From Chlorophyllum brunneum (taxonomy: Eukaryota; Basidiomycota; Agaricomycetes; Agaricales; Agaricaceae): a DNA stretch of 64,000 bases. Of the stretch, positions 41,219 to 53,434 are shown piece by piece (within the stretch, counting starts at the first letter, position 1; each line of letters starts with the position of its first letter). The notes beneath the pieces are model-generated. The model was not told the DNA's origin. It was given only the letters and a program-made list of their open reading frames with translations, and did not search any database. Made by a program: the position numbers and the translations under genes. The stretch spans positions 1,736,001 to 1,800,000 of the forward strand of contig OY756147.1 of NCBI GenBank assembly GCA_963576785.1. Direction: 5' to 3'.

Positions 41219-44200
41219 TCAACTAAGTTCGCACCAAACTTAGATGGGGTGAGGAACCTCCTGAGTGAGCCTGAAACACTTCTCCGGAGAGCTTTCGGGT
41301 GCCGCAATACTAACTATAGCCAATGCGGCTACAGGGAGATCCGAGGGAAGAAGGATGTAGCTACTGTTGGGGTGAAGGCGGCCTCAGGGCCCCCTCCTGC
41401 TGGAGTGAAGGTTAAACCCGGTACCAAGTATCGTTGAACAGGGCGCTTAGTAGTAAAAGTTTGGTATCTCTACAATGACTCGAGCTCTTGAACAAATACA
41501 TGATCTCCGTTTATGTCTTTTGGCCCTATTCATCATCTGAAGGCGCATGAATACATTCTGAATTGGCGAATGGGGTTCAGTGGTAACCAGCATTCCTGCC
41601 TTGACAACTCCTAGCTTCCAGTCCGACACGGAGACGCCCGATGACCTCAGCTAAGGATGGGAGTCGGGCTAAGGGGCAAATAACTCACATGAGAACGTCT
41701 ACAGAAGGCCCTATCAAAAACGGGGTCCAGACCGAAAGAACGGCTATCCACCATGAGCCTGGCCACTGGTATCTCCGATACGTCGGGATATCCGACACAC
41801 TAGCTATCTACTTGCGACATGATACAGCAGGTGGGAATAGCATATCCTGGATTGTTCTGGGTATTCAGTTGGGAAATCTTGCGGAGAGAAATGTAGATCG
41901 AATGGGAGGTCAGACACAAAGGATCCAAACACGTGAAGCCTAGTACAAATTCAATCGTAGGGCTTGCATAATATCTTCAGCTGGTGTTGTATTGCGAACC
42001 GTATTGCACTCATAACTGCTAGACAGCGCGGCCTATTAGTGTACATGAGGATGACTTCAATGATTCAATAATAGTACCAGAACTCAACACCAAATAAGAT
42101 AAATAAATACTCAATATTAACAACCACTATCACCATTACCAACTCTGACACCCCGTTTACGTATTTTTGTTCTTCAAGTCGACTTGGCTTGACAACGGCT
42201 GTCGGATGGTCATGAATTCATCCATCACCCGTTCCATATCATCGTGCAGGCATGAAATGGACTGACTGACCTGGGTAGTAACCCCACCCCAAACTACCCT
42301 TTAGTTTTTTTTTTGTCTTTCTATGCCTTCTTGACGAGTAGTGCATCATCCTGGTGTTTGTTGATTCAATCACGCTGCTTACCACCAGTATTCCTCCATC
42401 TGATAGGTACCACCGGGCCCGACACCGGCTGCCCCCGGTATGATACAGAACTGTGCGTGATTTGTTGGTGTATATGTCCTGATACCCCGATTGAACGGAA
42501 ATCTACAGGAGCCGAAGAGTCTAAGCTGAGCTCATGTAGCGTCCGAGGCAACTCCCACTTGCTACGACATAAATACTGATCAGCAAATTTGTGCCGGTCC
42601 GTGTCGGATGTGTTGTAGAGTAACTCGCCCAGCTAGCTCACTGGGGAAAAAGCTGCCGCTTTTCGAGGACAGCTGTTACCCGCTTGATGATGCAAGCCAA
42701 ACTCAGTTATCTTGGGCTTATTGCTGACGCAAGCAGAAGGACCAACATTCGATTCAGACCACCGTCCCTCGCTGTCGAACATGAAACACTTCGGGCCCCT
42801 TAGCGTTTGCCCTAAAGGGAGCGCTTCTTTCCAGCACCGGCAGATAGCAGTAGAACTTTACTGGCCGTAATGCATCTGTGCTGTCACAGGAGCTACGCAA
42901 ATCCGCGCAAATTAATTCGGCAAGATGGAGGATCGGCGGAGGCCTCGTCAATGCAAAGGGCTCGAGAGGCTTCTTCATGTAGGTCCGGGGTTCTACGGTT
43001 CGGGACCATTGGCGAAAATCACGGAATTGTAGCTGGCAGGGCCGTATTTTGCTTCCTTTAAATTTGCCTGCATCTCAGGCTCGCCTGAGTACAGATGAGA
43101 AGTGGGTCGTCTACATTGGGGTAGCGGGAGAACCGATCAAGCCCGTTGGATTGTCAGGATGTGATAAAAGCAGAATAGACCACCAAGCTCGATTGCAGAT
43201 ACCCATTAAAAGATTGGTGTTGGCAGTCCTTCTGGCTTCCTGGACAAGCTTGACACGGATCTACGGCTGGAGCTGGGCAGATGTTGATGATGAGAGTCGT
43301 ACGTGAGAGGCAACCTTTGATGTTGATATGCACCCTACGTCGTTGGGACAGAGAATGAGACCGGTAATGCTAGGGGCGAAGAGAAGCGCAGGCAAGTGAA
43401 TCCTTTTCCCAGAGGCATATTCATGGGTCTGAGAAGAAATGGTAATTCCCCTGATCGAAATATGTAGTCACCCACATCATCTGCACCCACGTTACTTTAC
43501 ATACACAGTAAGGTGTGAGCCCGAAACTCCATACCAGAATGGAAGATACCCTCGCAAGTGTTTCAAGTCTTTAATAACACGCACATGGCCTGTCCACGAG
43601 CCTCAACTCTCCAACCTCGTGTTCGATTTGCTCCGTAGAGAGGTGGAGAAAAATAGATTTAAAGTTGATATCGAAAGCCCCGTCAGAACTTCTCTGGCAT
43701 GTCGGTCACAGGGGAAGTACTGCCAGCGGCTTAGACTCAAGAGTGTTACGCAGTCAGTAGGATTTGTGCCACTGGAGTGCTTCAACGAACCTTTCACACC
43801 AAGAACAAAATGGCCCGCGAATAATGCATCTTTTCTTATGCGGGAAAGGAACGGCTATCTATATATGATCACACCTTGCAGCTAATCCCATCTGGACAAG
43901 ACGAAGGAGGTAGAGGCTGTGTTGCGTGATGATCAAAATTGTTGCTGTGAGTCGGAACAATTACCGGAGAAGGCGAACTGGTGGTGAATCTGCCAAGAAA
44001 TTGTTGGTCGTGGTTCAATCGAAGGGTATACATAGAAACTGAGATTTACAAAATGTCAGGTTACGGGATTCGCTAATCTTACACTTTGGCACGTTGTGAT
44101 GAGAGGGCAGGACGCTCGGTCTTCGGGGTGTCCTGTGAGCCACATGAAATAGAATCTGAGGTGTTGGGGGCCAGGTCCGCGGTGTGAACAAGCCCCGCAA

Positions 44201-44293
44201 AGTGTTTTAGTATCGCGCCGAATGTCTCCCTGTGAAGAATGGCTAGAAACTCATCAGCGGATAACCCTCGAAGCGGCAAGAAAGTATACGTAC
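41219..44293. other. long region without recognised genes
   Basis: Short frames only on both strands (the longest ~150 codons at 43439-43885, without a recognisable domain). There is a run of T at ~42305. Nothing suggests a named element, though decayed transposon sequence is possible. Confidence 0.45.
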
Positions 44294-44675
44294 CGCTGTG
44301 AGGTCACTGTTGTACCCAGGATCGTAGTGTGATGGGGGTCGATCTGGTGACGTGGAGACAAAGAACTTCAGACCGCCAGATGGATCTCCGTGTTTGCGGC
44401 ATAGTGCGTATAATTCCCGGTCATCCAGTGAGTCGCCCAGGGCAAAAGAGCCGATTTCAGAGGGAAATATCGCGAAATTCCCTTGTGAGTCATCGGGTAT
44501 ATTCAACTTTTCTAAGAATTAGCAGAATACGACGTATATATGAAAAGCCTGAACCTTGGCATAGATACGTTCGCGCACCCAAGAACCATCTGGTGCCCCC
44601 GTGACATCGACAACTCTGTACTGCTCGCCATTGCAGCTTACAACAAGTCGAATAACAGGGTGAAGAGTATGTGTC
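44294..44675 (-). pseudogene. orphan fragment like the N-terminal RA-type domain of Bck1-family MAPKKK
   Basis: Two exons on minus (44675-44555 and 44506-44294) splice to a continuous frame: VIRLVVSCNGEQYRVVDVTG, WVRERIYAK, then LNIPDDSQGNFAIF, EIGSFALGDSLDDRELYALC, GDPSGGLKFFVSTSP. The pattern VVDVTG...IRERI..K...F.I...EIG.FA.G..L.D..L..LCR..GD..G.LKF.V is what I recall for the small domain upstream of the kinase in basidiomycete Bck1-like cell-wall-integrity kinases. No kinase domain is found nearby. It may be a duplicated gene fragment or a small stand-alone gene with unclear ends. Confidence 0.5.
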
Positions 44676-45758
44676 CTAAGCAGTTGGGCGAAAGATTGAT
44701 TAATAGGAGGGTCACAGTGGTAGCAGGTATGTCGACGCACATTGGTGTATAAGCAGGGGAAAGTCGGGGAAGAACCACTTGGCCGTTCGGTTACACTTTA
44801 GCATCTTATGTGTAGTGAGATATACATCAAGGTCAGGGTGATGTGAATGTCCCCTTTAGCATCAGTAACTAATGACAGGGATAAATATAACGAGAATAGT
44901 TTAGAACAATACCGCCCGTGATTGAGTTTCCAATTGGGTCTGTCAGATCCAAAAATTGACGAGGCGCCCAGAGAACGAGGATTCTGTTGGAGACCGAAAA
45001 TGACGTTTATCGGTTTGAGTGTCCAGTAGTTCGCGGGTCTGATGGGGACTGGTCCCCAATTTCTGGCAACGTGGAGATTAAAATGAACGGGATGCTGGGG
45101 AGTTCCGGATCTCCTTGCCTATCGGTTTTGTTCATGAGAGTTCTGGGGGGTTAGTATCGCCGTGTGTGGGTATTCTATGGTAAATCCAGTAACCGGATGT
45201 GATGATAATGAACGCACCCGGTGAGACTGGCAGTCAGCTTGAGATTGTGTTGAGAACTGATCTCGGCGCTGGGACGGCATACAAATTGTGCGCCGTCCCA
45301 ACCCCATAGTACCCGGCATCGGCCTGTGACGGACCGGGAGCCGGTCACAGCCGGTGCCCTCACCTGAATGCAACTCTTCATCTCCGACTTGTTCTTCCAT
45401 GAATGCACCTTCATTTCAAACTAACCCAGTCAATATAGCATGAACAAGATAAGGTAAGAACTCGGAGATGTGGACATGAAATCCACTGTCTGGGAACTCG
45501 AGTGGCTCACTATCTAACCCCACTCGAGGTCAAGTAGATTCTGTATCAAACTAGTGGACCACAACGAAAGATACGGATACTGTAGTTTATCTTGGCCCAC
45601 TATCCAATAGTAATCGATATGCGTAATTTTAGTCATGTGGACGCATTCCTAAGTATTCATCATCTTATTGCTTATTCATACAGATAAATCATATCATATA
45701 AAATAGGTGCCATTAACACAGACACGATCGTTCCTCTCTCTCTCTATACACACATAAA
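44676..45758. other. intergenic, with peroxiredoxin promoter
   Basis: No supported gene. Just upstream of the peroxiredoxin start are catataaaatagg (TATA-like) at ~45695 and a CT repeat (ctctctctctct) at ~45733-45746. Confidence 0.5.
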
Positions 45759-46566
45759 ATGTCTATCAAGGAGGAAGTAACTCTCAAAGTAGGCGATACA
45801 GTTCCCGAGGGTACCTTCAAATACGTCCCCTACTCACCCGATCTCGCAGACAACGTAAGTATATACCATCAACTAATTTTATTTCATCGCCGCGCTCACA
45901 ATATCTCCTAGTCTGCTTGCGGCACGCGTACGTCCAAATCCACAAAACCCACTTAAAGAATTCATTCCAAAGGACTTGTCTATCTAGCTAAGGAGTACAA
46001 AACATCTGAATGGAAGGGAAAGAAAGTTTTAGTTATATCAGTTCCTGGAGCGTTCACAGTACGTCTCGGAACTTTATAAATCCCATAATCTCAATATGAC
46101 ACGATAACGTTCTATCTTAGCCAACATGCCACCAACAACATATTCCTCCCTTCGTGAAGAACTATGATTTATTCAAACAGAAGGGTATCGATTCGATCGT
46201 CATCCTGAGTGCTAATGATCCCTTCGTCTTGAGCGCTTGGGGACGTATTGAAGGTGAAGCGGACAAGGTCAGTATCGGCCATCCACTGGGCTCCAGAGGT
46301 TCTAATGTTGCGTTAGATAATCTACGCTTCGGACGTCAACGCCCAATGGTCCAACGAGTTCGGACTTGCAAAGGACCTTACTGCAGTCGGGTTTGGTATC
46401 CGTACCCAAAGATATGCGCTCGTCCTTGATGATCTCAAAGTTACATTCATCGCCGTATGTATAAACATATCCACCCCTGACACAATCACTCAATTTCTTT
46501 ATCCAGACCGAGGGTGGCCTTGGCCTCGAACATTCCACCGCTGACAAAGTCCTCGCTCATCTTTGA
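45759..46566 (+). CDS. peroxiredoxin, Ahp1/Prx5 type
   Basis: Six exons (45759-45854, 45912-45927, 45973-46058, 46121-46267, 46317-46454, 46507-46566) join to 543 nt, 180 residues. It reduces hydrogen peroxide and alkyl hydroperoxides using a thiol. The peroxidatic site is VPGAFTPTCHQQHIPPF (Cys69); a second cysteine at 35 (SACGTR) sits where yeast Ahp1 has its resolving Cys31, so a two-cysteine thioredoxin-dependent mechanism is likely. ILSANDPFVLSAWG and EHSTADKVLAHL end the fold. The C-terminus lacks a peroxisomal SKL-type signal, so it is probably cytosolic. Exon 2 is only 16 nt and carries the resolving cysteine codon. Confidence 0.93.
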
Positions 46567-46795
46567 GGGTATGCGCGGGTATAGAAGGGATGATAATAAG
46601 AATGTTTATAGCTACTTATGAATAAATATATCGAAGGGCATTACAATGTAATGATACGTGAGAGGTCGTGAACACATTTGTACACAAAAAGTCCCAGATC
46701 AGAAACCCTTCCACAAAATGGGGGAGCATAACAGATGACAAAGTGACATAGACGCCTGGATGAAACAATCGATAAGCGCAAGCGACAGGGCATGA

Positions 46796-49518
46796 TTATG
46801 CCCACGGATTGTCGTGGTCGGGAATATCGTGGGCGTGACTCGTGGGAGATACACGGGCGTGTAAAGGGGGCGTTTGAACTCGGGCGACTACCCCCTCCGA
46901 AATATCCGGTCCCCAAAGTTCTGGATCTTCTGGTGTTGGTGGGGGTGGTGAATCGTTAACACCGTCATGTTTAATCTTATCCAAGACTCGCTCTCCCACA
47001 TTCACTCTTCCCCGATCAGCTTCCACCTCCAACTCGCCTCTTGCAATTTCCCCGTCAGGAGCTTCCGTCTCAAACCCACGCCTATACACTTTTCTCAACC
47101 CTAGTCCACGCATGGCAGGTTCGCCTTTTCGTCTCTCCCTCGTTTGTTCCTTCTCTGCCGCTCTATTGTCTTCGACGACGAGATCAACTGCATCCGGCGG
47201 TAACACTGGTGAACCACCGTAGCTACCTCGTGAACGGTCCTGAGACAAAGAGGGGGGTGAGCGGACCCGGTTAGCGGTCGAAGAGCCTGGAATTCCAGAG
47301 TTTTGGCTGTTGCTTCCCGCCGATGACGGACCTGACGAACTTCTTCCTGATACTGGTCTTGTGTTCGCAGCGTGGCCAGGACTTTGATGTGATCCCGGTT
47401 TGGACTTTGATTGTGATGAAAATGAGGATTGGGGATAGACGGTGCGGGAGGAGCTGGATGGGTTGTTGCCGTGAAATTTGGTCCATTGCAGCTTGACTGC
47501 TGGTGTGAGTGGATCGTCGTGACCCTTGCTGCCGAATTTCGGGTCACCTTGTTCGTGGTCAACAACTTTGGCATTTCTTCCGTTGGTAGAATCGTTGAAA
47601 TAATCAACCGTCTGTCCGCTCGGATGCACGGTGGTCCCAACTGCACCATATCCCTCCCAAGCCGGCCCACCTCGTCCCTGCATCGCCAACCGTCCCTTCG
47701 CACCCCGAATCGGCGAAAACCAAGCCCCTCTTTCATCTCTCAAAATACGCTCTTCTTCACTCCACATAACTACTCTCGCTTGCTCCGAGCTAACATCGAT
47801 GCAAGGATAATTATAGTCTCCAAAAATGTATTGTTTGCTGTGTTCAAATAGCTCTTCGTCTGCATCATCGAGGTCCCCGAATGGTAATTCATAACCGTCA
47901 TCAGCGTTACCTCCGCCACCATTCTCCCAAACATCATGTTCTTCCTCTTCGTGTCGGAGATCAGGTGCCAGGTGGACAACACTCTGGGCTTGAGAAGGAA
48001 GTAAAGGTGCATGGACTTCTTCAGCTTGATCATGGCCCGCAATTCGAGTAATAGCGCGATTGACAGCCCTTTCTGTGCGACCTGGAGTTTCTGACGTCGC
48101 TTTTGGAAGCCAGTATTTACGTTGTCCACCTTTGCTATAACGGAGACCAGCACGAATACGACGATCGCGCCCAACACCTTGATGCATGACGCCTTCTGCA
48201 GGTTCGAATTCGCGATAGTCCATCCCTTCGCCATGGAGCGTAGTTTTACTATCTTCGATGACATCCCGGAACCCAAAGGCATCGCGGAACGCGTAGTAGA
48301 AGGGCATGCGAGCGACATAAGAGAGGTGGGGATCGATAAAGTCTTTATAGGAAAAGGCATAATTGTGTGCGATGGCAAAGATTGGCATTTCGAGACAAAT
48401 AAGGGTATCGGTGAGGCCAACGGAGATGTGCTCCGCATCTTTGTATGGGCCGAGTCGCGTGATGACTTGCGCAGCAACCAGGACGGCGATTCCGATAGAT
48501 TGCCAGAACGAAAAGAATAATATTCCTTTCACACAGAGGAACTTGGGTATGGGTCTGCAGAAGCGTGAATAACCTTGGGGAAGGCGTGTGCATGGACTCA
48601 CCTGAAAGGTTTCAAGTCGTCGTTTACGCACACCCAAAACATCGCCAGGCAATAAAGTGCTAGACAGATGCTGATGTTATAAACAATGCTGATGTAGAGA
48701 TACCCCGAGTTGGCGCGGAAGTCACCGTCGTTGTATTTGCCGAATGCCTTCGTAAACAGAGTTGCTGCGGCCAAGAGGGGTTTGACCTGTACATATTCTG
48801 TGTATATTTCAGCGAATGCTCTTGGAGGTGGTGTAACCAAAAAGAAAATACCAACGTATAATGCCACGCTTCAGGAACAAGAATGTGTAGGGATCGCTAA
48901 CATCAATCTCCTGTTTGAAAAGGTTGACGGGGAAGACGGGTGCTTTGGGAGGTCGACCATGGAGCATAATGAGAAGAGAGCGCTCTCCACCCAGGTAGGC
49001 GAGTAAGAGTTCGAAGAAGCAATAAATCACGAACGCCTAAGTGCAGAGTTTATTAGTGCCAATTGAGATGACCCGGTAGGTGCGTCGCTCCACATCTGCA
49101 GCCAGTCCCCCGAAGATAGGTCCAACGAGGCGACACGCACACGCCGCCAACTTCCACACCGGCTGAGGTCGTATCAAAACAAAACAAGAAACGACCCACC
49201 TCATAGATATCGCGAATCGCATCAATGACAAAGGCGGCCTCGAGGGAGAAGAGAGAGATGAGAGATGAGACAGCGTAAAGCGGGACCATGAGCATAATCC
49301 GTATGACCATCCTACAAACTATCAGTTAGTCGTTGAATGCTGCGGCTGTAAGAGAGAGCACACCTTTGCAGGATTGGTTTGCGGTAGCTCTTCAACTGAA
49401 GGATGATGGATATTGTTGAAACGAGTACTGCCACCAAGGTAGATACGCCAGCGAGAACAAGGACGGTGGTTGGAAGTTTTGAGCCTGAGCCCGAACCAAC
49501 ATCTGTTTCCGCAACCAT
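46796..49518 (-). CDS. TMEM184/DUF300 (organic solute transporter alpha-like) membrane protein
   Basis: Five exons, about 800 residues. It starts at 49518 (MVAETDVGSGSGS) with a first helix TTVLVLAGVSTLVAVLVSTI, then PILQRMVIRIMLMVPLYAVS, AFVIYCFFELLLAYLGGERS, FLKRGII joined to QYVQVKPLLA by an intron with a gttggt donor, then AFGKYNDGDF, YISIVYNISICLALYCLAMF, CVKGILFFSFWQSIGIAVLV and ICLEMPIFAIAHNYAFSYKDF. This is the full seven-helix Solute_trans_a pattern, a family found in vacuolar or endosomal membranes. The C-terminal ~450 residues are disordered and Ser/Pro/Gly-rich, probably regulatory. It is convergent with the peroxiredoxin, with 229 bp between the stops. Confidence 0.92.
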
Positions 49519-49866
49519 GGCGGGCTGAGGAGGTCACTGGGGGTGTTGAGGGAAGAGGTGTTGCGTAGTGGGCGCAGCGAAGGTTCCAACTATACTTGGC
49601 TGACGTAATTACCAACTTGTGATCGGCGATAACGTTAATGCTGGCTGACAGCAAAAGGCATGCAAGGGACAGAGTGAGTGAAGAGCCATCCCGGTCAGAG
49701 TATCGGCAGAACAGCAGCAAGCCAAGTCTGCTATTATTATAGGACCATTTGTGCACGATGACAGCCGAAATGGACGACGCTTATGGCTTGTTTCGCCGTG
49801 GCTATTTCATCCTACATTCTTCCGAGCGGACAAATCATATTCCTCAGGTAGGAGAAAGTAAAACTT
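49519..49866. other. intergenic, promoter of the TMEM184-like gene
   Basis: No gene seen. It lies between the membrane-protein start and the tRNA. Confidence 0.5.
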
Positions 49867-49947
49867 TGCATTAAGAGGGAATCGAACCCCCGGCGGGTCG
49901 AGCTTGGAATATGGCAACGACCCAGGTTACCACTACCCCATTAATGC
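49867..49947 (-). tRNA. tRNA-Gly(GCC) with 10-nt intron
   Basis: Read on minus it folds as a cloverleaf. The acceptor is GCATTAA/TTAATGC, the D arm GGGT-AGTGGTA-ACCT, the anticodon stem GGTCG/CGACC and the T arm GGGGG-TTCGATT-CCCTC; the discriminator is A. The anticodon loop is 17 nt (TTGCCATATTCCAAGCT); removing ten bases after the A that follows GCC leaves a normal 7-nt loop with anticodon GCC. Position and size fit a canonical intron between bases 37 and 38. All stems pair, with G-T at one T-arm and one D-arm pair. Confidence 0.9.
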
Positions 49948-50184
49948 TCATGGTGGTGGTGGGGGCCGCTCAGTTCTGTTATCGTCACGAGAGACTAGTC
50001 ACATGGGTGGACATTGCATTCCGAAATTGCTTGGCGACACACATACCCTGCAACACCCCACATCATCACCAGTGGGCAAACTGGACAGCTTAGGCGGCAC
50101 GAAACCTTCCCAGGCTGGGTTCAGAAGGCCTAATTTATATTGTTTATTTCATTCATCCTCTTCTTAGAGCCTCGCCGGATCACG

Positions 50185-52265
50185 ATGCTGATTTGCACTT
50201 GGTGGCTGGGTTTTTTCCTTTATGAGGCCCTGGCCCGCGACACGTCAAACGAGGCGATCAACCTACCAAACTCCCAAAAACCTAGAAGGGTAATTCGCCT
50301 TCCAATTACCTCCGCCCGCGTTACTTCGTTGGAACGGCGTGGCGCAACAGGTTCGACCGGACTCGGTGACTATCTCGACGTGTGAGTGACGACAAGGACT
50401 CTCGCTACTATTTGTATGTCAAACAAGATTTGCGGACACAGTTCGTATAACGTTCTGGTAAAGATTGGAGGAGTCTTAACGCCAGTGTTATTGGGTTGGT
50501 AGTAGTAATTCTCCAAGTCCGAATGGCTAAAAGCGATTTCTATACCAGACACTGGATCGTCGGATCTGTGGGTGATATCGGATTCCTGCACTGTGGGGTG
50601 CAAGAGCGGCATTCCGACATACCACCAAAGCACTTTCAACTCTACTGGTCTCGATGCGTCCCTCCTCTATGGTGACTCTGAAACGGGAACCTACGCTCAC
50701 GGACTCGTTGGTAACGATGAGGTCGACCTTGCTGGGTTCCAGATGTCAAAACAATTTTTTGCCGCAATCAATAAAACAAACGCAGGCATTATTGACACGG
50801 GTTCCTCTGGAATATTCGGCCTTGGCTTTCCAGTTAACGGGTCAGTTCTGCCAGCCTCTTTGCACAATTTACCTGATTTGGATAAACAGTGCATTATGGT
50901 ACGAAATCTTCGTCAACCGATATATCCCATCAGACGGATCAACAACTGAGCATCAAAGAAGAGCAATGGTGTCACCTGGCACACAATGGTCCCGCAATCA
51001 CATGGATTCACCCTTCCCGAACCTCAACTTTCTTCAACCACACTTCCCAAACCTCACATTCCCGGATACCGTCCCGATACAATCCGATCGTCATTCCTCT
51101 CGAAGTGTAGAGCCCACGTCGGATTTAGTCTTCGACTCATTCTCAGAAATTGCCCCCTTCCTAGGGCGATTAATAGCAACAAATCAGATCAATCCGCTGT
51201 TCACGGTGACGCTCCAACGAGACGCGATCGAAATTGGCGGCAATAATGGACAGCTTTCTATCGGTGAACTACCCCCAGGCGTTCAGAATGACAGCCTAAC
51301 TTGGGTACCTGTGCGTAGGTACACTCAAGAACAGGGGGGATTATCAGGTCCTTCGGATGACCCAGATGAAGTCAGTCTTCATAGCCTCCTCCCCCTCCTG
51401 AAGGCCTTCCTGAGCGCATATAGGTATACCCCCTCTCATGGGAAATTTTCCTTGACGACGTTTATCTTGATGGGCAACGGCTTCCTCGTTCGAACCTTTC
51501 CTCGTCCCGCATCCAGTTGAGCGCCCTCGTCGACACCGTAAGTGATTATCTGAATGGCCCACACATATAATATATTTTCACTTCTCATATCAGGGTAACT
51601 CTCTCATAAGAGGGCCCACAGACGTCATCTCAGAGATTGAGCGGAGGATAGGAATAGCTTTCCCTTGCTCGGAGGCTCACACACTATCATTCTCGATAGG
51701 CGGAACACTGTTTCCGGTCGATCCGCGAGATTTAATATATCAAGAAGAACCTGATTCTGTCGAGCGCTGCACTGCAAACATAGTAGCCACGGATCCACCC
51801 GGCGCGGGTAGCTATTTATTCAGTTGGAGTTTGGGTACACCTTTCTTAAAAGGGTGAGCTCATATTGCGCCCCTGTGATTTGCTGTTCAATGCATTCCAT
51901 AGCGTTGTCTCGGCGTACTATTTCGGAGATCTCAAATACCCCTCAAGAAATCCTCCCAGAATAGGACTCGTTTCAACTGTTCCTGGAGACGCCGACAAAA
52001 AACTGAGAGCAGCTGTAGATGCTGCAAAGGCTGGGGGCGGCAACTTTCCTTGTGCGTTCAGCCGACTCGTTCGAGTGCTCCCACTGACGATTTTGTTCTA
52101 GTGAGCTCTGAGCCGGCACCTACCGACTCAACAGCTTCTGGTGAGAGTACACCCACTCAAACTCAGGAAGTCACGGAATCATCTGGAACTCCGGAGACAT
52201 TGTCGATCTTCTGGTTATGCTGTTTGATGATCCCCGGGTTAATATTAATGATGCATCGGGTGTAA
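50185..52265 (+). CDS. pepsin-like aspartic protease (family A1), membrane-anchored
   Basis: Eight exons in frame. The start at 50185 gives a signal sequence (MLICTWWLGFFLYEALA) and a propeptide with RRVIRLPITS. The first active site is VLLDTGSSDLWVIS, formed across an intron with a gttggt donor. The flap is LLYGDSETGTYAHG. IIDTGSSGIFGLGFPVNG joins ALWYEIFVNRY across an intron at ~50842-50890. FTVTLQRDAIEIGGNNGQLS and GVQNDSLTWVPV follow. The second aspartate lies in QLSALVDTGNSLIRGP. After YYFGDLKYPSRNPPRIGLVS comes a Ser/Thr-rich linker (AT only in part) and a hydrophobic end SIFWLCCLMIPGLILMMHRV, suggesting a C-terminal membrane anchor or GPI signal. It probably acts at the cell surface. 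Confidence 0.92.
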
Positions 52266-52299
52266 CAGTTAGATTGTAATGTAAAAAACCATCAAATGA

Positions 52300-52947
52300 C
52301 TATGGTATGGCACCGGGTTTCTCGCTTATGCTTATCTGCAACTTCGTTTCCGAATCCGGATCAGTCCCCGTAGATTGTGGAGATGGAAGCGCATGCGCCC
52401 ATCCACCATTATTTTCCACGTCCGGTGGAGGGGACGACAAGATAGACGATGCGGCTCTTGGGGAGGTTTCGTATGATGCAGACAAACGAGGCAATGCCTG
52501 CAGGCCTTTCCAGATACGTTCACTCAACGCGCCTTTCTTCTGGCGAACAGTGACGGAGATGGGAGGTGGGAAGGCAGAGGGGATAACTCTCATGTAAGGA
52601 GTGTACCTAACCGTTTCAGGTTCGAAAGCGTGCGGAAGTCGACTCGTGCCATAGTGTGTGAACGAAGGTTGATGAGGTGGAAGGAGGAAGGGTCGGAGAG
52701 GTCGAGGGGATGTGGATTGTTTATGGGTGGTATGAGGTGATTGTGCTTCTTTTATGTGTGGTAAGATTGGGGGAAGCAGGGGCACCAAGGGAGCAAGATC
52801 AAGGGCAGAAGTTGTCGGAAACCCTTCAGGTTTGGTTGAATCGACATCCATTCCACCAATGTCTCTGGATGAGCAGTTACTACCCTGAGTGGCTTCCTTT
52901 CGCGAATGAGGGCTTGAAGCGGTACACGAAGGAAAGCACACGGGCAT
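52300..52947 (-). CDS. hypothetical proline-rich protein
   Basis: A single open frame of 215 codons from ATG at 52947, convergent with the protease gene (35 bp between the ends). It is rich in Pro and Ser (LVPLLPPILPHIKEAQSP, SAFPPPISVTVRQKKGALS) with a more ordered-looking ERIWKGLQALPRL stretch. I recognise no domain. It may have an upstream exon. It is kept because of its length and because the composition resembles disordered fungal proteins rather than a shadow of another gene. Confidence 0.45.
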   Translation of the reverse strand: MPVCFPSCTASSPHSRKEATQGSNCSSRDIGGMDVDSTKPEGFPTTSALDLAPLVPLLPPILPHIKEAQSPHTTHKQSTSPRPLRPFLLPPHQPSFTHYGTSRLPHAFEPETVRYTPYMRVIPSAFPPPISVTVRQKKGALSERIWKGLQALPRLSASYETSPRAASSILSSPPPDVENNGGWAHALPSPQSTGTDPDSETKLQISISEKPGAIP

Positions 52948-52979
52948 TTACTGTTGGATGGATGGTGACAAATCTGTAG

Positions 52980-53434
52980 TCGTCGACGCTCAGCGAAGAC
53001 TGGGGTTGATTCGTGAATTCATCCGAGACGGAGCCAACGTCTTTTATACAAGCCCTTTGAAGAGCTCTAAGAGGGGTAACAGCTAGAAGATCAAAGGCCA
53101 TCGAGGGTCATGGTTTGACTCGATACCTTGTTCTCGTGCTGTTGCTAATAGAGGTGCAACGCCATTGATGGTGAGCGCCTTGTATCCTAAACCGGATATA
53201 GAAAAAATTAAATAGCAGAACTAGGGATTGCTTTATACCGAAAAGATCGAACAATGCACAATGAATTTGGTTGAGTGGTCACGCCCTGGAAACATTGAGA
53301 TCGTCGGTCTCGTTTTAAAAAACATTACGTAGATACGTGGACTCACAACAGCAAATAAAAACAAAATGGGTTTTATGCCCATACTTTAATTAAGTACGGA
53401 ATACGACAGGATCACCCCATGATTGCTGCCTTGA
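52980..53434. other. intergenic, no gene seen
   Basis: Short frames only. Simple A-rich stretches lie near 53210 and 53350. Confidence 0.5.

Noticed and set aside
47770..48477. Minus-strand 235-codon frame overlapping the TMEM184-like gene
   Set aside because: It is the same strand in another frame of the large last exon; the DUF300 pattern fixes the real frame.
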